Shown: in pieces, positions 24,488 to 33,506 of the stretch
Layout of the letters: each line of letters starts with the position of its first letter
Position numbering within the stretch: position 1 is the stretch's first letter
DNA from: Chlorobiota bacterium
GTDB lineage: Bacteria > Bacteroidota > Bacteroidia > Bacteroidales > B39-G9
Assembly: GCA_013152655.1 (NCBI GenBank)
Contig: JAADFW010000032.1
Span: 1 to 33,872, forward strand
Direction of reading: 5' to 3'
DNA length: 33,872 nt
Translations under genes and position numbers: made by a program
Notes under the pieces: model-generated
Databases searched by the model: none
What the model was told of the DNA's origin: nothing
What the model saw: the letters and a program-made list of their open reading frames with translations, nothing else

Positions 24488-25453
24488 TTAATTATATTTA
24501 TTTACCGACAAATAATTTTTTACATAATCTTCAATTCCGTCTTCTAATGTTATAAACTCCTTAGTGTAGCCAATAGTTCTTAATTTTATCATTTTTGCTT
24601 CTGTAAAATATTGATATTTATCGCGTATATCTTCGGGTGTGTCAATAAATTCTATTTTTTCACCTATGTTCATAGCGTTAAAAGCACTTTTAGCTAAATC
24701 AATAAAAGTCCGTGCTTTTCCGGTTCCTAAATTATAAATTCCCGAATCTTTTCTGTGATGTAATAAAAAATACATTACATCTACCACATCTTGTACATAA
24801 ATAAAATCTCTTTTTTGTTCACCGTCTTTATAATCGGGGTTATGCGAGCGGAATAATTTCATTTTACCTGTTTCTTTTATTTGATTATAAGCATGAAATA
24901 TTACCGAGGCCATTCTTCCTTTATGGTATTCGTTAGGGCCGTAAACATTGAAAAATTTTAATCCGGCCCAAAAGTAAGGTTTGAATTCCTGCCTTAAAAC
25001 CCATTTGTCAAATTCATTTTTCGATTCGCCATAAGGATTTAAAGGTTTTAAACTGCTTACAATTGAATGGCTGTCGTTATAGCCAATTTCACCCATGCCA
25101 TAAGTTGCAGCCGAAGAAGCATAAATTAATGGTAAACCATGTTTAACACAAAGTTTCCAGATTTTTTTTGAGTATTCAACGTTTAAGTCGTTAAAAATAC
25201 GTTTGTCAAATTCGGTAGTGTCTGTACGCGCACCAAGGTGAAAAATAAATTCAATAAAACGTTCATTTTTCTCAGCCCATTCAAAGAAATTTCTTCTGTC
25301 AATTTTTTCAGTAAAAACTTTTGTACTATAATTAGGCTTTTTTTTATCAATAGAAAAATCGTCAACAAGTATTATGTCTTTAAAACCTTCTTTATTTAGC
25401 CGTGCCACTAAATTACTTCCAATAAATCCTGCCGAACCGGTTACAACAATCAT
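24488..25453 (-). CDS. hldD: ADP-L-glycero-D-manno-heptose 6-epimerase
   Basis: Short-chain dehydrogenase-type epimerase acting in the ADP-heptose pathway for lipopolysaccharide inner core. The NADP-binding motif is VVTGSAGFIGSNL at the N terminus, followed by HLGARTDTTE, SSAATYGMG (Ser113/114) and the catalytic NPYGESK (Tyr141, Lys145). LKFFNVYGPNEYHKGRMASV and GEQKRDFIYVQDVV are signature stretches of HldD/RfaD. Length of 321 residues is normal. It begins one base after the mqnD stop, so it is the third gene of mqnB-mqnD-hldD although it serves a different pathway. No TPR insertion or truncation. Confidence 0.93.
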   Translation of the reverse strand: MIVVTGSAGFIGSNLVARLNKEGFKDIILVDDFSIDKKKPNYSTKVFTEKIDRRNFFEWAEKNERFIEFIFHLGARTDTTEFDKRIFNDLNVEYSKKIWKLCVKHGLPLIYASSAATYGMGEIGYNDSHSIVSSLKPLNPYGESKNEFDKWVLRQEFKPYFWAGLKFFNVYGPNEYHKGRMASVIFHAYNQIKETGKMKLFRSHNPDYKDGEQKRDFIYVQDVVDVMYFLLHHRKDSGIYNLGTGKARTFIDLAKSAFNAMNIGEKIEFIDTPEDIRDKYQYFTEAKMIKLRTIGYTKEFITLEDGIEDYVKNYLSVNKYN

Positions 25454-25454
25454 A

Positions 25455-26297
25455 TTATTTAATTTTATTTTCTACAAAAATAGGATATTGTATGTTATTT
25501 ACTAATTTCAATTCAATTGCTTTTTTATACAAAATCTCTACAGCATCCTTTCCTTCGTTCCCTATATTTAGTGAAAAGTTATTTACATAAAGCTCAATGT
25601 GCTTTTTCATAACGTCTTCGCTCATTTCCTGCGCATATTGTTTAATAAAATTTAATCCTGAGTCAGGTTCATTAAAAGCAAATGCAATACTGTTATGCAA
25701 TATTTGGTCTATTGTTAGTTGAATTTCAATATCAAGGCTTCTTTTAATAGCAATTCCACCCAGAGGGATAGGCTTGTTTGTTGATTCTTCCCAAAATTCG
25801 CCTAAATCAATTATTTTTTTCAGGCCTTTTTTTTCATAAGTAAACCTGTTTTCGTGAATAATTAAGCCTGCATCAACCTCACCGCTTAAAACGGCTTCTT
25901 CAATATCAGAAAACAAAAATTCAGTTTTGTTCGTAGCATCTGGACAGGCAATGCTAAGTAATAAATTGGCGGTAGTTAGTTTTCCCGGAATAGCAATTCT
26001 TAAATACTCTATTTCATCGGGATATATTTTCTTTTTACTAATTAACAATGGCCCATTGTTGTTTCCTAAGGCACTTCCCGAGTTTAAAAAAATATACTTG
26101 TCAGAAACCTTTGTGTAAGCAGCATAACTAATTTTTGTAATGTCTAATTCACCACGAAAAGCCAAATTATTTAATTCTTCAATGTCGGATAAATGCAATG
26201 TAAAATCAAAGCCGTTTGTATTTATTTTTTGATGCACCATGGCATTAAACATAAACGTATCATTCGGACATGTTGAAAAACCTAGTTTTAATTTCAT
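25455..26297 (-). CDS. mqnD: 1,4-dihydroxy-6-naphthoate synthase
   Basis: Periplasmic-binding-protein-fold enzyme of the futalosine menaquinone pathway, converting cyclic dehypoxanthinyl futalosine to dihydroxynaphthoate. KLGFSTCPNDTFMFNAMV at the N terminus is the family signature (usually SPCPND). DITKISYAAYTKVSDKY, LGNNNGPLLIS, RIAIPGKLTTANLLL, VDAGLIIHENRFTY and KPIPLGGIAIKRSL follow in the expected order. 280 residues, normal. The gene lies seven bases downstream of mqnB. Its presence indicates menaquinone synthesis by the futalosine rather than the classical MenFDHCEB route. Confidence 0.93.
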   Translation of the reverse strand: MKLKLGFSTCPNDTFMFNAMVHQKINTNGFDFTLHLSDIEELNNLAFRGELDITKISYAAYTKVSDKYIFLNSGSALGNNNGPLLISKKKIYPDEIEYLRIAIPGKLTTANLLLSIACPDATNKTEFLFSDIEEAVLSGEVDAGLIIHENRFTYEKKGLKKIIDLGEFWEESTNKPIPLGGIAIKRSLDIEIQLTIDQILHNSIAFAFNEPDSGLNFIKQYAQEMSEDVMKKHIELYVNNFSLNIGNEGKDAVEILYKKAIELKLVNNIQYPIFVENKIK

Positions 26298-26304
26298 TTA
26301 TAAT

Positions 26305-27021
26305 TTATATAAAATGTTTGAAATTATGTTGAACACCCCAATCAATTACATTGTGTATTATTTTATTTAAGTTATTAATAGCCAGTGGTATATTCCAATT
26401 ATCCTTATTTCTGGATTCAACCATATTTGAAATTGACCGGATTTGATAACATGGCAAAGCTAAAGATTGGCAAACATAAAAAAAAGCAGCACCTTCCATC
26501 GTTTCAATATCAGGATTAAACTTATTAATTACAGCTTCAATACTTTTTTGGCTTCCATGAACTTTATTTACAGTTATTCCTTTTACCCATTTAATTTTGT
26601 CAATTACCGGATTATTAATGAAATTTTTATTTATCAATTCTCCGTTTGTAAAAGGAAATGTATTTAATGAATAAAGATTTTCTTCGAAAATGGTTAAAAA
26701 TTCTTGCTCATTTTCAATGCCTAAGTCTGAAAAACTATCATTTATTACATGAACCACACTTCCAATTTCAATATTTTTTTTAAAACTGCCCGCAATTCCG
26801 GTATTTATTATGAGCGAATAAATATTGCCGGATAAATGCTTTGTTAAATGAAAAACGGTAAAAGGCATTCCAATACCCGTGATTAAGAAATCTATTTTTA
26901 TATTTGCATATAAACATTCAATAAAGTTTTCTTTTTGACTTATTGTTTTGCATTTTTTTAAAAACGGATTTATTTCTTCTAAAGTTGCAGATACTAATAA
27001 AATACTTTTTTTATCGTTCAT
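26305..27021 (-). CDS. mqnB: Futalosine hydrolase
   Basis: Nucleosidase of the PNP/MTAN superfamily that removes hypoxanthine from futalosine. The N terminus ILLVSATLEEINPF and the core LIINTGIAGSF, then EIGSVVHVINDSFSDLGIE, IETMEGAAFFYVC (purine and ribose site) and RSISNMVESRNKDNWNIPLA are typical of MqnB. The adjacent mqnD makes the choice over MTA/SAH nucleosidase secure. It is the first gene of a three-gene minus-strand unit, divergent from the pterin synthase gene across only 59 bases. The hypoxanthine it releases is a substrate of the xanthine dehydrogenase encoded earlier in the window or of salvage. Confidence 0.92.
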   Translation of the reverse strand: MNDKKSILLVSATLEEINPFLKKCKTISQKENFIECLYANIKIDFLITGIGMPFTVFHLTKHLSGNIYSLIINTGIAGSFKKNIEIGSVVHVINDSFSDLGIENEQEFLTIFEENLYSLNTFPFTNGELINKNFINNPVIDKIKWVKGITVNKVHGSQKSIEAVINKFNPDIETMEGAAFFYVCQSLALPCYQIRSISNMVESRNKDNWNIPLAINNLNKIIHNVIDWGVQHNFKHFI

Positions 27022-27080
27022 ATTTAATTATAAATGAAAAGATAAAAGTAGGAAAAATGAATAATTATAAAAACTAATTA

Positions 27081-27497
27081 ATGATGATACATTTAACAAG
27101 GCGTGAAAGATTTAATGCAGCGCATCGCTTATTTAATGAAGACTGGGACGATAAGAAAAATTTTGAATGTTTTGGGAAGTGCGCTAATCCGAACTGGCAT
27201 GGACATAACTATGAGTTATTTGTTACGGTAAAAGGAAATGTTAATCCGCAATTAGGATTTGTAGTTAATTTAAAACGTTTAAGTAAAATTATTAAAGAAA
27301 AAGTGATTGAAAAGCTCGATCATAAGAATTTAAATCTGGAAGTGGACTTTTTGCAAGGGAAAGTGGTATCTACCGAAAATATTGCCATAGGAATTTGGGA
27401 ACAGTTAGAACCGGCTGTAAAGAATATTGGAATAGAACTTCATTGTGTAAAAGTGGTTGAAACCGAAAATAATTTTGTTGAATATTTTGGTTCGTAA
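27081..27497 (+). CDS. 6-pyruvoyl-tetrahydropterin synthase-like protein (COG0720)
   Basis: Small T-fold enzyme of 138 residues acting on 7,8-dihydroneopterin triphosphate. Zinc ligands are His15 (FNAAHRL), His40 and His42 (HGHNY). The active-site block is FGKCANPNWHGHNYELFV with Cys34, giving CxxxxxHGH spacing as in eukaryotic-type PTPS (PTPS-II), rather than the CxxxHGH of QueD. LGFVVNLKRL, KLDHKNLN and STENIAIGIW are conserved family positions, and the final Glu of VVETENNFVEY is the usual pterin anchor. Located upstream of folE with a 139-base gap, so it probably uses FolE's product. QueD activity for queuosine remains possible. Confidence 0.88.
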   Translation: MMIHLTRRERFNAAHRLFNEDWDDKKNFECFGKCANPNWHGHNYELFVTVKGNVNPQLGFVVNLKRLSKIIKEKVIEKLDHKNLNLEVDFLQGKVVSTENIAIGIWEQLEPAVKNIGIELHCVKVVETENNFVEYFGS

Positions 27498-27564
27498 AGC
27501 AAAGAATATTTAAAACAATAAGGATGTTTAACATAAATTATACAGCAGAAAAGAAGGAATAAAT

Positions 27565-27572
27565 TATATTTG
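27565..27572 (+). promoter_or_regulatory. TAnnTTTG -7 box for folE
   Basis: TATATTTG, an exact consensus match, lies 64 bases before the folE ATG in the 139-base gap after the pterin synthase gene. This suggests folE can be transcribed on its own. No good -33 element is seen. Confidence 0.4.
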
Positions 27573-27636
27573 AACTTTTTTATGATAATATTAAGAAATG
27601 AGAAATAAGGTTGAATAAAACTAATTATATAAACAG

Positions 27637-28278
27637 ATGAAAGTAGTAAATAGCGGAATTGAAACCATAGACGAATCAGGATATACTAAAACTGAAAATT
27701 ATAACCAGAAAACAACCGATAAATTAATTGATTTGTACAGAAATGTATTGGAAAATATACCTGGTGAAGATCCAGAGAGGGAAGGATTGATACGAACGCC
27801 ACTAAGAGTTGCAAAATCAATGCAATTTTTAACGCAAGGCTATGCTATTAATCCGAAGGATATTTTAAGATCTGCTATGTTTAAAGAAGAATACCAGCAA
27901 ATGGTATTAGTAAAAGATATTGATATTTTTTCACTATGCGAACATCATATGCTGCCATTTTTGGGCAAAGCCCATGTAGCTTATATACCAAATGGCTATA
28001 TTACCGGACTAAGTAAAATTGCCCGAGTGGTTGAAGCTTATGCCAGGCGGTTGCAAGTACAAGAGAGGCTAACAACACAAATTTTAAATTGTATTCAGGA
28101 AACACTGGAGCCTGTTGGAGTTGCAGTTGTTATTGAAGCACAGCACATGTGCATGCAAATGCGTGGCGTTCAGAAGCAAAATTCAGTTTCTACTACTTCT
28201 GCTTTTACCGGAGAATTTTTAAATAATACTAAAACACGCGAAGAATTTATCCATATTATAGGTTCAAATTTGCATTAA
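27637..28278 (+). CDS. folE: GTP cyclohydrolase I (type IA)
   Basis: Converts GTP to 7,8-dihydroneopterin triphosphate, the entry to folate and other pterins. Zinc ligands are Cys101 and His104 in [23 protein letters not shown] and Cys172 in [35 protein letters not shown] and [13 protein letters not shown] are family signatures. At 213 residues it is normal; the first 25 residues form a variable tail. It lies downstream of the PTPS-like gene, whose substrate it makes. This is the zinc-dependent IA form, not the IB (FolE2) form. Confidence 0.95.
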   Translation: MKVVNSGIETIDESGYTKTENYNQKTTDKLIDLYRNVLENIPGEDPEREGLIRTPLRVAKSMQFLTQGYAINPKDILRSAMFKEEYQQMVLVKDIDIFSLCEHHMLPFLGKAHVAYIPNGYITGLSKIARVVEAYARRLQVQERLTTQILNCIQETLEPVGVAVVIEAQHMCMQMRGVQKQNSVSTTSAFTGEFLNNTKTREEFIHIIGSNLH

Positions 28279-28359
28279 AACAAGATTAAAAATCTATCAT
28301 TTTTACTAATTGTACAGAATTTTATGATAAATATTAGCATATAAATATGTTAATGAGTT

Positions 28360-28367
28360 TATTTTTG
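28360..28367 (+). promoter_or_regulatory. TAnnTTTG -7 box for fabD
   Basis: TATTTTTG lies 34 bases before the fabD ATG in the 123-base gap after folE. It fits the consensus; the -33 region is not convincing. Confidence 0.35.
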
Positions 28368-28401
28368 CAATCTTAAAATTTAATAATTAAAAATATTTTA
28401 T

Positions 28402-29289
28402 ATGAAAGCTTTTGTATTTCCGGGGCAGGGAGCCCAATATGTCGGGATGGGAAAAGAGATGTATGACAGTTCAGAAAAAGCCAAAGAATTATTTGAAAAA
28501 GCAAATGAAATTCTTGGTTTTAGAATAACAGATTTGATGTTTAACGGAACTGACGAAGACTTAAGACAAACAAAAGTAACTCAACCTGCTATTTTTCTTC
28601 ATTCGGTTATTTTAGCAAAAACTCTGGGTGATAAATTTATACCTGAAATGGTTGCCGGCCATTCATTGGGCGAGTTTTCGGCCTTGGTGGCAAATCGTGC
28701 ATTATCTTTTGAAGATGGATTGGTTTTGGTTTCAAAAAGGGCAATGGCCATGCAAAAAGCTTGCGAAGCAGAGCCATCTACTATGGCTGCCATTATAGGG
28801 CTTGAAGATAAAAAGGTAGAAGATATTTGTAAATCAATTGATGAAGTTGTGGTTCCTGCTAACTATAATTGTCCGGGACAACTGGTTATTTCAGGTTCAA
28901 TGAAAGGAATAGACATAGCTTGTGAAAAACTGAAAGAAGCCGGTGCTAAAAGAGCCCTGCCTTTAAAGGTAGGCGGAGCATTTCACTCGCCGCTAATGGA
29001 ATTGGCAAGAGTTGAATTGGCCGAAGCTATAGAAACTACAAAATTCAGTATTCCTATTTGTGCTGTATATCAAAATGTAAATGCAAAACCGGTGGCCAAG
29101 CCCGACGAAATAAAACAAAATTTAGTTGCCCAGTTAACTTCTCCGGTTCGCTGGACACAAATAATGAACAATATGATTGCCGACGGAATGACATCATATA
29201 TCGAAGTTGGCCCGGGTAATGTTTTACAAGGTTTGTTGAAAAAAGTAAACAGGCAAATTGAAACTTCCGGTGCTAAATTGGAATTGTAG
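28402..29289 (+). CDS. fabD: Malonyl-CoA:ACP transacylase
   Basis: Loads malonate onto acyl carrier protein for fatty acid synthesis. FPGQGAQYVGMGKEMY opens the protein, the nucleophile Ser88 is in VAGHSLGEFSALVA, the catalytic His195 is in KVGGAFHSPLM, and YNCPGQLVISG and EVGPGNVLQGLLKK complete the pattern. 295 residues, a normal stand-alone FabD. It has its own promoter-like box and is not next to other fab genes here. Confidence 0.95.
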   Translation: MKAFVFPGQGAQYVGMGKEMYDSSEKAKELFEKANEILGFRITDLMFNGTDEDLRQTKVTQPAIFLHSVILAKTLGDKFIPEMVAGHSLGEFSALVANRALSFEDGLVLVSKRAMAMQKACEAEPSTMAAIIGLEDKKVEDICKSIDEVVVPANYNCPGQLVISGSMKGIDIACEKLKEAGAKRALPLKVGGAFHSPLMELARVELAEAIETTKFSIPICAVYQNVNAKPVAKPDEIKQNLVAQLTSPVRWTQIMNNMIADGMTSYIEVGPGNVLQGLLKKVNRQIETSGAKLEL

Positions 29290-29365
29290 ATTATTTGATT
29301 GTATGAATAGCAAGTTAAATTATTACAATAACCCGGTACATTTTTTTAGCTTTAAGTATTCTTTT

Positions 29366-30229
29366 ATGAGGAATATAATACTGTTAATACTATTTACAAT
29401 TGCTGATAATTTATATTGTCAAAATGAGATAATGTTAAAAAACGGAACTAAAATTGATAATATCGATTCAGTTGAAATAAATAAAGGATTTGTTAAATAT
29501 TTTAAATCAGGAATAAAAAGGACAGTTAACCAAACTGATTTTAACTTTTTATTTGTTAAAAATGAAAAGGGGAAAAAATATAGAAATGTTTATGCAGTTT
29601 ATAACAGCAAATTGAACTTTTTATTTGAAATGAAAATAAAAAATTCCAATTTATCAAAATTGGTTTTATTGGATGTGATTTCCTCTTTATCAAAAACTTT
29701 GACAAAGGAATTTAGAAACGGATTCATTGTTACGTTTAAAAATGATACAATTAGAAGTACAATATTGAATAATCAGAAAAATGACATATTAAATTATTTA
29801 GTAGTAATAGCTAAAATTGATAGTAATAAAATAAAATTATTTTTTCCAAAAGATATAAAAGCTTATAATAATGGCTTTGATAATTTTATTAGTATTAACA
29901 AATTTGATAATGGCCCCGATTGTTTTATAAAAGAAGAAGAAAGAGGGGAAATAAACCTTTATAGCAGAACTACATTGCCACATGATAGAACATTTTTATA
30001 TTTTATACGATATGGAAGTAATAAAAAAATGCATATAGTAAATCCTGAATTAAGTACTGTAAGAATAGACTTTGGCAATTACATTACAGTGAGTTATGAA
30101 AAATATTTTAAAGCTATTATGTATGCATATATGAATGATTGTCCTGAAATTATATCAAAAGTTAATAATAAATTTTATAATGCTTATGAACTTAACGTAA
30201 TTGTTCATGAGTATAATAATTGTAAGTAA
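29366..30229 (+). CDS. Exported protein of unknown function
   Basis: A frame is open from 29258, inside fabD, but ATG 29366 is chosen because it starts directly with a signal peptide (MRNIILLILFTIADNLYCQ) cleaved before NEIMLKNG. The 287-residue product begins with a small beta segment (IMLKNGTKIDNIDSVEINKGFVKYF) of the type that describes surface or conditional instructions in many Bacteroidota exported proteins. It ends in a conserved-looking tail (AYMNDCPEIISKVNNKFYNAYELNVIVHEYN) that I recall from other Bacteroidota proteins without known function. Very AT-rich. No catalytic motif is seen; periplasmic or outer-membrane location is inferred from the signal. Confidence 0.6.
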   Translation: MRNIILLILFTIADNLYCQNEIMLKNGTKIDNIDSVEINKGFVKYFKSGIKRTVNQTDFNFLFVKNEKGKKYRNVYAVYNSKLNFLFEMKIKNSNLSKLVLLDVISSLSKTLTKEFRNGFIVTFKNDTIRSTILNNQKNDILNYLVVIAKIDSNKIKLFFPKDIKAYNNGFDNFISINKFDNGPDCFIKEEERGEINLYSRTTLPHDRTFLYFIRYGSNKKMHIVNPELSTVRIDFGNYITVSYEKYFKAIMYAYMNDCPEIISKVNNKFYNAYELNVIVHEYNNCK

Positions 30230-30498
30230 ATTTTGCTTATTATAGTAGGTTATTAAAATGTAATCGGAACAATAATTAACTAATCAAGTGTGATTTTAAT
30301 AGCATTACAATTAAACAAATTACTGCATAACAAACGACAATAATGCAATATAAGGTGGAACATTTATTTACTTTACATTAAAATTGGTTTATTTAAAAGT
30401 CGTTTTTTGTTTTTACCCATTCACTTTTATTTTTTTTATTAAATCATTTTCTGAAATTTGTTCATTATTCTATTAATAATTTCAAATTGAAGACTAAA

Positions 30499-31140
30499 AT
30501 GAAAAGGAGTTTTATTTGCATTTTATTATTCCTTTTTTCACAATCTGTATTTGCACAAAAGAACTGGGATTTTGAAATTTGCAGTGGTTTTATATATAAT
30601 TTTCCATCGCCATTAATAATTACTCAAAACAATTACCCAACTATTAAATTATGGGCTAAATATGAAACAGAACCATTTCGTTTACCTCCATATTATGATT
30701 TAAGAATAACAAGACTAAATGAGGGAAAAGGATGGGATTTTGAGTTTTTTCATCATAAAATTTACTTGGCTAATAAACCTCCGGAAATACAGCGATTTTC
30801 TGTTTCGCACGGATATAATGTTTTTACGGTTAAAAGGGTAAATAAACTTAATAGTTTTATTATTCATTATGGAGGTGGTTTTGTTCTTGCACATCCTGAA
30901 AACACGATACGTAATTATCCGTTTGATGAAAAATTGGGAATAGGAGGTAAAGGGTATTATTTTTCAGGAATTGTTAGTGAATTTGCTATTGATAAGCGAA
31001 TATATTTTACAAAATATTTGTATGCTACTGCTGAATCAAAAATAACCGCATCGTATAGTATAGTTCCTGTTTACTCCGGAAATGCAAATATTGCTTTATT
31101 GACTTTACATTTAATTTTTGGAATAGGTGTCGAATTATAA
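30499..31140 (+). CDS. Exported outer-membrane beta-barrel-like protein, unknown function
   Basis: A TTG at 30487 is in frame, but ATG 30499 gives a clean signal peptide (MKRSFICILLFLFSQSVFAQ) cleaved before KNW. The mature part of about 190 residues alternates hydrophobic and polar residues and has many aromatic and glycine positions: YYDLRITRLNEGKGWDFEFFHHKIYL, IQRFSVSHGYNVFTV, NSFIIHYGGGFVLAHP. It ends LTLHLIFGIGVEL, consistent with an 8-stranded barrel. No family name recognised; HHK and SHGYN may be conserved. The gene is convergent with rsmG and overlaps it by six bases. Confidence 0.65.
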   Translation: MKRSFICILLFLFSQSVFAQKNWDFEICSGFIYNFPSPLIITQNNYPTIKLWAKYETEPFRLPPYYDLRITRLNEGKGWDFEFFHHKIYLANKPPEIQRFSVSHGYNVFTVKRVNKLNSFIIHYGGGFVLAHPENTIRNYPFDEKLGIGGKGYYFSGIVSEFAIDKRIYFTKYLYATAESKITASYSIVPVYSGNANIALLTLHLIFGIGVEL

Positions 31141-31758
31141 TTTAGGCAAGTAAATTATTTTTTTAGTTTCAAAGAAATCTTCTTCAAAAAAATCTGAAAT
31201 ATTAAATATTTTCATACTATTCCTATAAGGTTTAATTTCATCGTTGAAATCTCCTCCTTTTAAATAAATAATACCATTCTTAAACTTATTTTTTTGTGAA
31301 GATGAAATATTCTTAAAAACTATTTTTGCAAACTTAGGGAAAGCTGTAACAGCCCTGCTTACAACAAAATCAAATTGTTGTTTAATATTTTCAACTCTTT
31401 GATGTTTAGTTTGTATGTTGCTTAATTTCAGTTCACTACTTATGTTTTCAACCACTTTAATTTTTTTGCCTATTGAATCTATAAGCAGAAAGTTTACCTC
31501 TGGATATAAAATAGCAAGTGGAATACCCGGGAATCCGCCACCTGTGCCAACATCAAGTATTTGTGTATTGGGTACAAAACTGAAAATTTTTAATATAGAT
31601 AAGGAATGAAGCACATGCCTCAAATAAAGTTGGCCTATATCTTTGCGTGAAATTACGTTTATTTGACTATTCCAAAATGTATAATGATTTTGAAGTTGCG
31701 AAAATTGTTCAATTTGTGTAGAACTAAGGTTCGGGAAATACTTTAATATAATTTCCAT
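31135..31758 (-). CDS. rsmG: 16S rRNA m7G527 methyltransferase
   Basis: SAM-dependent methyltransferase that modifies G527 of 16S rRNA. The signature SAM motif is ILDVGTGGGFPGIPLAILYP, preceded by WNSQINVISRKDIGQLYLRHVLHSLS and followed by LIDSIGKKIKVVENI and FDFVVSRAVTAFPKF, the order seen in RsmG/GidB. ATG 31758 (MEIILKYF) is preferred to the GTG two codons upstream. 207 residues, normal. It begins 12 bases after the sigma factor stop on the same strand, so it is the third gene of a glycosyltransferase, sigma factor, rsmG unit. Loss of RsmG confers low-level streptomycin resistance in other bacteria. Confidence 0.93.
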   Translation of the reverse strand: MEIILKYFPNLSSTQIEQFSQLQNHYTFWNSQINVISRKDIGQLYLRHVLHSLSILKIFSFVPNTQILDVGTGGGFPGIPLAILYPEVNFLLIDSIGKKIKVVENISSELKLSNIQTKHQRVENIKQQFDFVVSRAVTAFPKFAKIVFKNISSSQKNKFKNGIIYLKGGDFNDEIKPYRNSMKIFNISDFFEEDFFETKKIIYLPKL

Positions 31759-31770
31759 CTTCACAAATAT

Positions 31771-32373
31771 TTATATTCTATGTTCCTTCTTTTTTAAAAT
31801 ATTATAGAGTAATTCTCTTGCTCTAAACAGTTGTGCTTTTACTGTTCCTAAAGGCAAGTCAAGATTAATGGCAATTTCTTCATAAGAAAACTCTTTAAAA
31901 TACCTCAATTCAATTAATTTGCGATACCTTGGCTTTAATTGCTCAACAACTTCCCTCATTAGTTTTGCTTTTTGGTCTTTTATCATACTTTCTTCCGGGT
32001 CAAGGTCAGTAGTTGTTAAATGGACTGACTCTTCAACTTCTCCGTGCTCGTTTTGCGAATGAATGGAAATATGATTATTTGTTTTTTTGCGAAGAAAATC
32101 AATGCAATTGTTAGTTGCTATTTTAAAAAGCCAGGTACTAAAGGCAAAACTGGGAGAATATTGCTGAATGTTTTTAAATGCTTTTCCAAAAGCTTCAATG
32201 GTTAAATCTTCCGCATCAATAGGATTGTTTACCATTTTTAAAAGCATAAAATAAATGGAATCTTTGTAACGCTTAAGCAATTCAGTATATGCATTTTGAT
32301 TGCCATCTGAAGCAGCTATTACTAATTTGTAGTCTTCTTTTGCTTTATCAGAAAAATGTGGGCCTACTTCCAT
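31771..32373 (-). CDS. ECF-type sigma-70 factor
   Basis: Two-domain sigma factor of 200 residues. Region 2 runs through YTELLKRYKDSIYFMLLKMVNNPIDAEDLTIEAFGKAFKNI and FSTWLFKIATNNCIDFLRKK. Region 4 runs through VVEQLKPRYRKLIELRYFKEFSYEEIAINLDLPLGTVKAQLFRAREL, with the helix-turn-helix at the end. No anti-sigma gene adjoins it. The place between a GT2 gene and rsmG recurs in Bacteroidota, from memory, suggesting a conserved general role rather than a local response. Its ATG overlaps the glycosyltransferase gene by ten bases. Confidence 0.92.
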   Translation of the reverse strand: MEVGPHFSDKAKEDYKLVIAASDGNQNAYTELLKRYKDSIYFMLLKMVNNPIDAEDLTIEAFGKAFKNIQQYSPSFAFSTWLFKIATNNCIDFLRKKTNNHISIHSQNEHGEVEESVHLTTTDLDPEESMIKDQKAKLMREVVEQLKPRYRKLIELRYFKEFSYEEIAINLDLPLGTVKAQLFRARELLYNILKKKEHRI

Positions 32374-33506
32374 TTAGTATTTCTTTGCGATAGATAATTT
32401 GTAAATAACAAATATAAATTGATTAATGGAATAAGCATGTCAAAAAAAGGTGAAAAAAGTAATATATTTTTAATTTCAAGCTTTTTCATATATAATTTTT
32501 GAATTATCAGCTGAATAATTATCCGTAATATGAACAAACTCAAAACTATGTATAAGTATTTGTTTAATATCAGCAATAGTATAAATGTCAGATATAAAAA
32601 TAATTTACTTCCATATTCTAATCCTAAAAGTATTTTGTCTTTTAACTTATAGTGCTTTCCTGTAGTTAAATGCCTTTTTTTCTGAATAAGCCAATCATTA
32701 ATTTTTTCTTTTGGTTTTGATAGTATTTGTCCGTCTGATGAAAAATTAATAGATGTATTTTGTTTGCAAGCTACTTCATTTATAAATAAGTCATCGTCGC
32801 CGGAAAGTATGTTTGCATGCGATGCAAAACCTTTGTTTTTTATAAAAACCGATTTTCGGTAAGCCAGGTTTCTGCCAACACCCATATACGGAAAGCCAAA
32901 TGCAGCCATGCCTAAATATTGTATGGCAACCATTAAAGTATCATATTGAATTATTTTGTTTAAAAATCCTTTTTTTAATTCGTATCCGCCATAACCTAAT
33001 ACTATGTCGGTTCCCGGTTTAAAAGTACTCGCTATAGTTTGCAGCCAAAATTTACTTTTTGGAAAACAATCTGCATCAGTTAGTACAAGAAGTTCATTTT
33101 TAGCTGCTTTTATTCCAACTGTTAAAGCCAGTTTTTTACCATGATAGAAATTAATATTTTCATCTATATTGGTATAGTTAAAATGCGGGTATTTTAATTT
33201 ATAATTAGCTAAAACCGAATCGCTATCGTCGGTTGAAGCATCGTTAACAACAATTACTTCAAAATCAGGGTAATCTTGTTTTACAATCTCAGATAAATTA
33301 TTTTTTAAATTTTCTTTTTCATTTCTTGCACATATAATAACAGAAACAGGTGGCAAAGGTGAAGTTTCTGAAGTTTTTTTTATCACTAAAGCTTTTGGAT
33401 AAATGAATAACCAATAAAATAATTGTATAATAAAGCTTATTAGATATACTATACTAATAAAATAAATTATAGGGTGTATATTTTGCTCAATAAATTCTAA
33501 TATCAC
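32364..33506 (-). CDS. Membrane-bound family 2 glycosyltransferase
   Basis: One N-terminal membrane helix (IIYFISIVYLISFIIQLFYW) precedes the GT-A domain: PPVSVIICARNEKENL, VNDASTDDSDS, the metal-binding LTDADC (Asp144, Asp146), SGDDDLF and QKKRHLTTGKHY, equivalent to the QxxRW-type motif of processive enzymes. Three to four C-terminal helices follow from about 290 to 375. Start is GTG at 33506, since the frame upstream closes after four codons and no ATG fits. It probably adds sugars to a lipid or polysaccharide at the inner membrane; donor and acceptor are not predictable. First gene of the unit with the sigma factor and rsmG. Confidence 0.88.
   Translation of the reverse strand: MILEFIEQNIHPIIYFISIVYLISFIIQLFYWLFIYPKALVIKKTSETSPLPPVSVIICARNEKENLKNNLSEIVKQDYPDFEVIVVNDASTDDSDSVLANYKLKYPHFNYTNIDENINFYHGKKLALTVGIKAAKNELLVLTDADCFPKSKFWLQTIASTFKPGTDIVLGYGGYELKKGFLNKIIQYDTLMVAIQYLGMAAFGFPYMGVGRNLAYRKSVFIKNKGFASHANILSGDDDLFINEVACKQNTSINFSSDGQILSKPKEKINDWLIQKKRHLTTGKHYKLKDKILLGLEYGSKLFLYLTFILLLILNKYLYIVLSLFILRIIIQLIIQKLYMKKLEIKNILLFSPFFDMLIPLINLYLLFTNYLSQRNTKWK

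Noticed and set aside
30395..30406. AAAAGTCGTTTT matching 1881-1892, considered as another left end of the repeated unit
   Set aside because: Only 12 AT-rich bases match and nothing of the family gene follows; likely chance.
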